Shown piece after piece: positions 59,243-64,000 of a DNA stretch of 64,000 nucleotides. Under the pieces are notes generated by a model. The model was not told where the DNA came from, did not search any database, and saw only the letters and a program-made list of their open reading frames with translations. The stretch is taken from the NCBI RefSeq assembly GCF_001463705.1, contig NZ_BBWH01000026.1, positions 24,035 to 88,034 of the forward strand. The letters are read 5' to 3'. The stretch comes from Aureimonas sp. AU12. GTDB taxonomy: Bacteria > Pseudomonadota > Alphaproteobacteria > Rhizobiales > Rhizobiaceae. Positions within the stretch are counted from its first letter, which is position 1, and every line of letters begins with the position of its first letter. Made by a program: the position numbers and the translations under genes.

Positions 59243-60307
59243 TCATGCGGTTGCGCGGCAGGTGAAACGGGCGCCGGTCAGAAGCGCGTCAGCGAGGCGA
59301 AGCCCGGCGCCGGCGGCTTCCGCCATGGGCGGCAGGACGAACCATTCGAGCGTCCAGGCCGCGCCGGAGCGCTCGTTCTCGTGGATCATGGCCTGCTGCA
59401 TCGTGCCGGCCAGCCCGGCATTCAGCCGCGCGAGGGCGACGAGCACCTCGGCACCGACCGGGTTCTGCTTGTGCGCCATGGCCGAGGATCCGCCGCCGCC
59501 CAGGAGTTGCAGCGCGCCGACCTCGCTCTGGGCGAGAAGCGCCGCATCCTGCCCGATCTTGCCGAGCGTGCCGGTGAGGACCGCCAGCGCCTGCGCGATG
59601 TCGAGGATGCGGGTGCGATCGCTGTGCCAGGGTGCGGCGTCGGCCAGAGCGAGACGGCGGGCGAGCGCGGCCGACAGCTCGGCCGCCTGCGGCCCGAAGC
59701 TTGAGCCGTCGCCGACGGGGCCGCCGAGCTGGACCGCCAGCGTTGATGCGGGAAGCGCCGCTAGGCGCGCGCGATGGGCGAGAAGCGGCCGGCGCCAGGT
59801 CGCCAGCTTGGCCGCGACGGTGAAGGGGAGGGCTGCCTGCATGCGCGTGTGCGCCATGAGAGGCGAGTCGCCCTGCTCGGCGGTCCATGCGTCGAGACGG
59901 GCCAGGAGCGCGTCGAGCCGTTCGCCGAGCAGGGCGACCACCGGCTTCAGCCGCAGCATCAGGCCGGTGTCGATCGCATCCTGGCTCGTCGCGCCCTTGT
60001 GGACCGAGGCCGCATGAGGGGCGCCCACGGCCTCGCGCAATTGGCGAACCAGGGCGGGCACCACGACGCCATCGCGGGCGAAGCCGCGGCGAAGGTCGTC
60101 GTGGTCGAGAGCCTTCCCCATGCGCCCCACGGCCTCGCGGATCGCAACCCCCGCCTCAAGCGAGAAGATGCCCAGCTCTGCCTGCGCCTCGGCCAGCGCC
60201 GCCTCGAATTCGAGGATGGCGGCGATCTCCGCCTGCATCGAAAATTGCGCGGCGATCGCGGCATCGCTCGCGAAGGCATGGGCGAGGGGCCGGTCCGCGC
60301 TTTCCAT
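59243..60307 (-). CDS. pcaB: 3-Carboxy-cis,cis-muconate cycloisomerase
   Basis: 354 aa, a fumarase/aspartase superfamily enzyme. The signature GSSAMAHKQNPVGAEVL is present with the catalytic loop Ser, and HKGATSQDAIDTG gives the second conserved region. It converts carboxymuconate, made by PcaHG, to 4-carboxymuconolactone in the cytoplasm. It is shorter than Pseudomonas PcaB (~450 aa), matching the shorter rhizobial type. It starts 2 nt after the pcaF stop. Confidence 0.9.
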   Translation of the reverse strand: MESADRPLAHAFASDAAIAAQFSMQAEIAAILEFEAALAEAQAELGIFSLEAGVAIREAVGRMGKALDHDDLRRGFARDGVVVPALVRQLREAVGAPHAASVHKGATSQDAIDTGLMLRLKPVVALLGERLDALLARLDAWTAEQGDSPLMAHTRMQAALPFTVAAKLATWRRPLLAHRARLAALPASTLAVQLGGPVGDGSSFGPQAAELSAALARRLALADAAPWHSDRTRILDIAQALAVLTGTLGKIGQDAALLAQSEVGALQLLGGGGSSAMAHKQNPVGAEVLVALARLNAGLAGTMQQAMIHENERSGAAWTLEWFVLPPMAEAAGAGLRLADALLTGARFTCRATA

Positions 60308-60309
60308 CG

Positions 60310-61512
<1,203 letters not shown>

Positions 61513-61513
61513 C

Positions 61514-62185
61514 TCAAAGCTCCGGAACGACGAGGTCGGCGACGGCGCCGGGCACGAGGAGTTCGGCGCCGGTCACGGCCTGCAACTCTTCGACCGACAG
61601 GGACGGCAGCTTCTCGACCAGCACGAAGCGCCCGCCCTCGATGTCGATGACGGCCAGGCTCGTGTAGACCCGCGTCACGCATCCGACGCCGGTCAGCGGC
61701 AGCGAGCAGCGTTTCACGAGCTTCGGCTTGCCGTCCTTGGTCACGTGGTCGGTGATGACGGCGACGCGCTTGGCGCCGTGCACGAGGTCCATTGCGCCGC
61801 CCACCGCCGGAACCCCCTTCGGCCCGGTCGACCAGTTGGCGAGATCGCCGGTCTCGGCCACCTCGTAGGCGCCGAGGATGGCGACATCCAGATGGCCGCC
61901 GCGCACCATGGAGAAACTGTCGGCGTGGTGGAAGAAGGCGGTGCCGGGTTTCAGCGTCACCGCCTTCTTGCCGGCGTTGATGAGGTCCCAGTCCTCCTCG
62001 CCCGCGGCGGGCGCCTCGCCAAAGCCGAGGATGCCGTTCTCGGTGTGGAAGATCGCCTCGCGGCCGGGCGGCTGGAAGCGCGCGACCATTTCGGGAAAGC
62101 CGATGCCGAGATTGACGTAGGCGCCATCCGTGATGTCCTGCGCGGCGCGCCAGGCGATCTGGGTGGCGGTCAGCTTGGCGGTCAT
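61514..62185 (-). CDS. pcaJ: 3-Oxoadipate CoA-transferase subunit B
   Basis: 223 aa, beta subunit of class I CoA-transferases. The catalytic Glu lies in HTENGILGFGEAP, preceded by YVNLGIGFPEMVA; GGHLDVAILGAYEV and GGAMDLVHGAKRV are also standard. With PcaI it moves CoA from succinyl-CoA to 3-oxoadipate. The ATG overlaps the pcaI stop in ATGA (62182-62185), in keeping with equal production of the two subunits. Confidence 0.93.
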   Translation of the reverse strand: MTAKLTATQIAWRAAQDITDGAYVNLGIGFPEMVARFQPPGREAIFHTENGILGFGEAPAAGEEDWDLINAGKKAVTLKPGTAFFHHADSFSMVRGGHLDVAILGAYEVAETGDLANWSTGPKGVPAVGGAMDLVHGAKRVAVITDHVTKDGKPKLVKRCSLPLTGVGCVTRVYTSLAVIDIEGGRFVLVEKLPSLSVEELQAVTGAELLVPGAVADLVVPEL

Positions 62186-62916
62186 GCGGCCCTCGCAGGG
62201 TAGACGGCGTTGGCGCGGTTCAGCTCTTCTTCCTGCGCTGGATCGGGCACCTCGACCACCCCTTGCACGAAGATGCCAGGGGTGACGACGCATTCGGGGT
62301 CGATCGCGCCGGGCTCGACGATCTCGGACACCTGCACGATCGTCCGCGCGGCGGCCATGCACATCAGCGGATTGAAGTTGCGGGCCGCCTTGTTGAAGAC
62401 GAGGTTGCCCAGCCGATCGCCGCGATGGGCCTTCACCAGCGCGACATCGGCCTTCAGCCAGAGTTCGCGCACGTAAGGCCGCCCGTCGAACGTCTCGACC
62501 GGCTTGCCCGCGGCGAGGTCGGTGCCGTAGCTCGTCGGCGTATAGAAGGCGGGGATGCCCGCCCCGCCGGCGCGGATGCGCTCGGCAAGCGTTCCCTGCG
62601 GCACCAGCTCCAGTTCGATTTCCCCGGCCAGATAGCGCTCGGTGAAGACGCGCGGATCGGCCGAGCGTGGGAAAGAGCAGATGAGCTTCGCCACCATGCC
62701 CTGCTCGATGAGCGCGGCAAGACCCACATGGCCGTTCCCGGCATTGTTGTTGACGACCGTCAAACCCGTCGGATGACCGGTGGCGCAAAACCGATCGATC
62801 AGCGCATGGATCAGCTCGATCGGCGCGCCCGAGCCGCCGAAGCCGCCGATCATCACCGTCGCGCCGTCCTCGATGCCGGCGACGGCCTCGGCGAGGCTGG
62901 GAAGCGTCTTGTCCAT
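62182..62916 (-). CDS. pcaI: 3-Oxoadipate CoA-transferase subunit A
   Basis: 244 aa, alpha subunit of the CoA-transferase. Diagnostic pieces are VMIGGFGGSGAPIELIHALI, VVNNNAGNGHVGLAALIEQG, RAGGAGIPAFYTPTSYGTDL and KAHRGDRLGNLVFNKAARNF. AAGGA lies before the ATG. It forms a heterotetramer with PcaJ. It is 39 nt downstream of pcaG, so the pca genes form one transcript. A slightly longer C-terminus than the classical subunit ends in RANAVYPARAA. Confidence 0.93.
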   Translation of the reverse strand: MDKTLPSLAEAVAGIEDGATVMIGGFGGSGAPIELIHALIDRFCATGHPTGLTVVNNNAGNGHVGLAALIEQGMVAKLICSFPRSADPRVFTERYLAGEIELELVPQGTLAERIRAGGAGIPAFYTPTSYGTDLAAGKPVETFDGRPYVRELWLKADVALVKAHRGDRLGNLVFNKAARNFNPLMCMAAARTIVQVSEIVEPGAIDPECVVTPGIFVQGVVEVPDPAQEEELNRANAVYPARAA

Positions 62917-62955
62917 GTCGGTCCTTCCATGCGGCCGATCGGGCCACCGCCGGTT

Positions 62956-63585
62956 TCAGATGTCGAGGAAGACGGTCTCGGCCTCGCCCTGCAGGCGGAT
63001 GTCGAAGCGAAAGACGGGGAGCCCATCCCGCTCCGAGCGACCGGCGATCAGCGTCTCGCGCCGTTCGGGCTCGGGAATGCGTGAAAGCAGCGGGTCGCCC
63101 GCATTGGCTTGCCGCTCGTCGGCGAGATAGGCGCGGGTGTGCAGGCCGAGATTGATGCCGCGTGCCACGATCCAGACCGTGATGTGCGGCGCCTGCAGGC
63201 GACCATCGGGGAAGGGCACCCGGCCTGGCCGGATGGTCTCGAAGCGATACGTGCCGTCCTCGACTGAGAGCGGCTGGCGTCCCCAGCCGGCGAAGGCCGG
63301 GTCGGCGGTCCCGCGCGTCTCGGCGGGCGAGTTGTAGAGGCCGGCCGCGTCCGCCTGCCAGATCTCGATGAGCGCGTCGCGCACCGGCGCGCCCGCGCCG
63401 TCGGTGACGCGGCCCTCCAGCACGATGCGCTCGCCCCGCGTGTCGGGGCCGACGAGGACGAGCCCGAGATCCTCGCGCCAGACGCCCGTGATCTCCACCC
63501 AGTTCGGATTGGTGCCGATATGGACGTAGGGGCCCGCCGTCTGCGAGGGCGACTCCTTCAGGTAGTCGAGGCGCTGCTTCGTCAC
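62956..63585 (-). CDS. pcaG: Protocatechuate 3,4-dioxygenase alpha subunit
   Basis: 209 aa. The intradiol dioxygenase fold is seen in SPSQTAGPYVHIGTNP, GERIVLEGRVTDGAGAPVRD, ALIEIWQADAAGLYN and PHITVWIVARGINLGLHTR. As is normal for the alpha subunit, it lacks the iron ligand set. The start is a GTG at 63585, one base beyond the pcaH stop, with GGAGG upstream; no ATG fits. With PcaH it forms the enzyme that opens protocatechuate between its hydroxyls. Confidence 0.92.
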   Translation of the reverse strand: MTKQRLDYLKESPSQTAGPYVHIGTNPNWVEITGVWREDLGLVLVGPDTRGERIVLEGRVTDGAGAPVRDALIEIWQADAAGLYNSPAETRGTADPAFAGWGRQPLSVEDGTYRFETIRPGRVPFPDGRLQAPHITVWIVARGINLGLHTRAYLADERQANAGDPLLSRIPEPERRETLIAGRSERDGLPVFRFDIRLQGEAETVFLDI

Positions 63586-63586
63586 G

Positions 63587-64000
63587 TCAGTTCCCCTCCA
63601 TCCGGTTTTCGAACATCGTCGAGCGCCGCCCGCGCAGCACGATGTCGAAGCGGTAGGCGAGCGCGTCCATCGGAATCGTGGCGTTGCGGTCGAGAAGGGC
63701 GACGAGCTGCTCGACCGCCTCACGGTCGCGAATGGTGCGCACGATCGGACATTGCCCGATCATCGGGTCGCCCTCGAAATACATCTGGGTGACGAGACGC
63801 TGCGCGAAGGCGCGGCCGAAGAGCGAGAAGTGGATATGGGCGGGGCGCCAGTCGTTCGGCCCGTTCGGCCAGGGGTAGGCGCCGGGCTTCACGGTGCGGA
63901 AGGCGTAGGCACCGTCCTCGTCGGTGATGCAGCGCCCGCAGCCGCCGAAATTGGGGTCGAGCGCGGCGAGATACGACTCTTTCTTGTGGCGGTAGCGCCC
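63587..64000 (-). CDS. pcaH: Protocatechuate 3,4-dioxygenase beta subunit, C-terminal part (cut by window edge)
   Basis: The last 137 codons are inside the window; the N-terminal part lies beyond position 64000. All four ferric ligands are visible with the spacing of known PcaH: Tyr in GRYRHKK (equivalent to Tyr408), Tyr in [10 protein letters not shown] 39 residues later (Tyr447), and the two His of WRPAHIHFS (His460, His462). The TMFENR end is also typical. The subunit is therefore probably catalytic and intact as far as it can be seen. It is upstream of pcaG in the same transcript. Confidence 0.95.
   Translation of the reverse strand, partial: GRYRHKKESYLAALDPNFGGCGRCITDEDGAYAFRTVKPGAYPWPNGPNDWRPAHIHFSLFGRAFAQRLVTQMYFEGDPMIGQCPIVRTIRDREAVEQLVALLDRNATIPMDALAYRFDIVLRGRRSTMFENRMEGN

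Overview
The window is about 64 kb of GC-rich, densely packed bacterial chromosome. Gene content points to an alphaproteobacterium of the Hyphomicrobiales (Rhizobiales): an HWE-family histidine kinase, a candidate alpha-r14-type small RNA with anti-Shine-Dalgarno loops, Irr- and Mur-like operator motifs, HmuTUV/HmuS haem uptake, and a protocatechuate branch with a fused QuiC. A member of the Aurantimonadaceae or a close relative is possible, but that is a guess. I see no tRNA, rRNA, IS element, prophage or CRISPR array.

Left part (1-15.5 kb) is a surface-polysaccharide locus. A leftward operon encodes GT2, GT4, an O-antigen ligase/polymerase-like protein and an acyltransferase 3. A divergent UDP-glucuronate epimerase should supply UDP-galacturonate. 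Around it lie an RTX protein, a large beta-helix lyase fused to RTX repeats (probable type I export), a second GT4, a Sec-exported paralogue of the lyase domain, and a Wzx-like flippase. The priming transferase and Wza/Wzc export parts are not in the window.

15.5-24 kb holds signalling and housekeeping genes: HWE kinase, small membrane proteins, DUF454 protein, the sRNA, an XRE regulator, a chemotaxis receptor, a PAS protein and a lipoprotein hydrolase.

24-33 kb has a homocysteine S-methyltransferase-like gene followed by a peptide-type ABC importer with a fused double ATPase, then convergently an iron/siderophore-type ABC importer. 33.5-37 kb is sugar metabolism (hydroxypyruvate isomerase-like, N-acylglucosamine 2-epimerase-like, and an exported beta-propeller lactonase-like protein).

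37.4-41.4 kb is a Mn/Zn ABC importer (sitABCD-like) with a translationally coupled fifth gene for a small exported Cys protein, behind a promoter whose spacer is a Mur-like palindrome. 41.7-46 kb is a polar amino-acid ABC importer with RidA and an IclR regulator. 46-52.3 kb is haem uptake: leftward hmuTUVS and a divergent TonB-dependent receptor, with an Irr-type box between them.

52.4-64 kb forms an aromatic/hydroaromatic catabolic island: TRAP transporter (dctQMP) plus an AroE-like dehydrogenase, a divergent TetR regulator with a perfect operator in the shared promoter, then quiC, pcaB, pcaF, pcaJ, pcaI, pcaG and pcaH (cut by the right edge). Together they would import a quinate/shikimate-type compound, form dehydroshikimate, make protocatechuate and degrade it by the beta-ketoadipate pathway. 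PcaC and PcaD are not in view.

The most notable items are the two beta-helix lyase paralogues with different export routes beside a UDP-galacturonate-forming epimerase, the anti-SD sRNA, the fifth gene of the metal importer, and the precisely placed operators.
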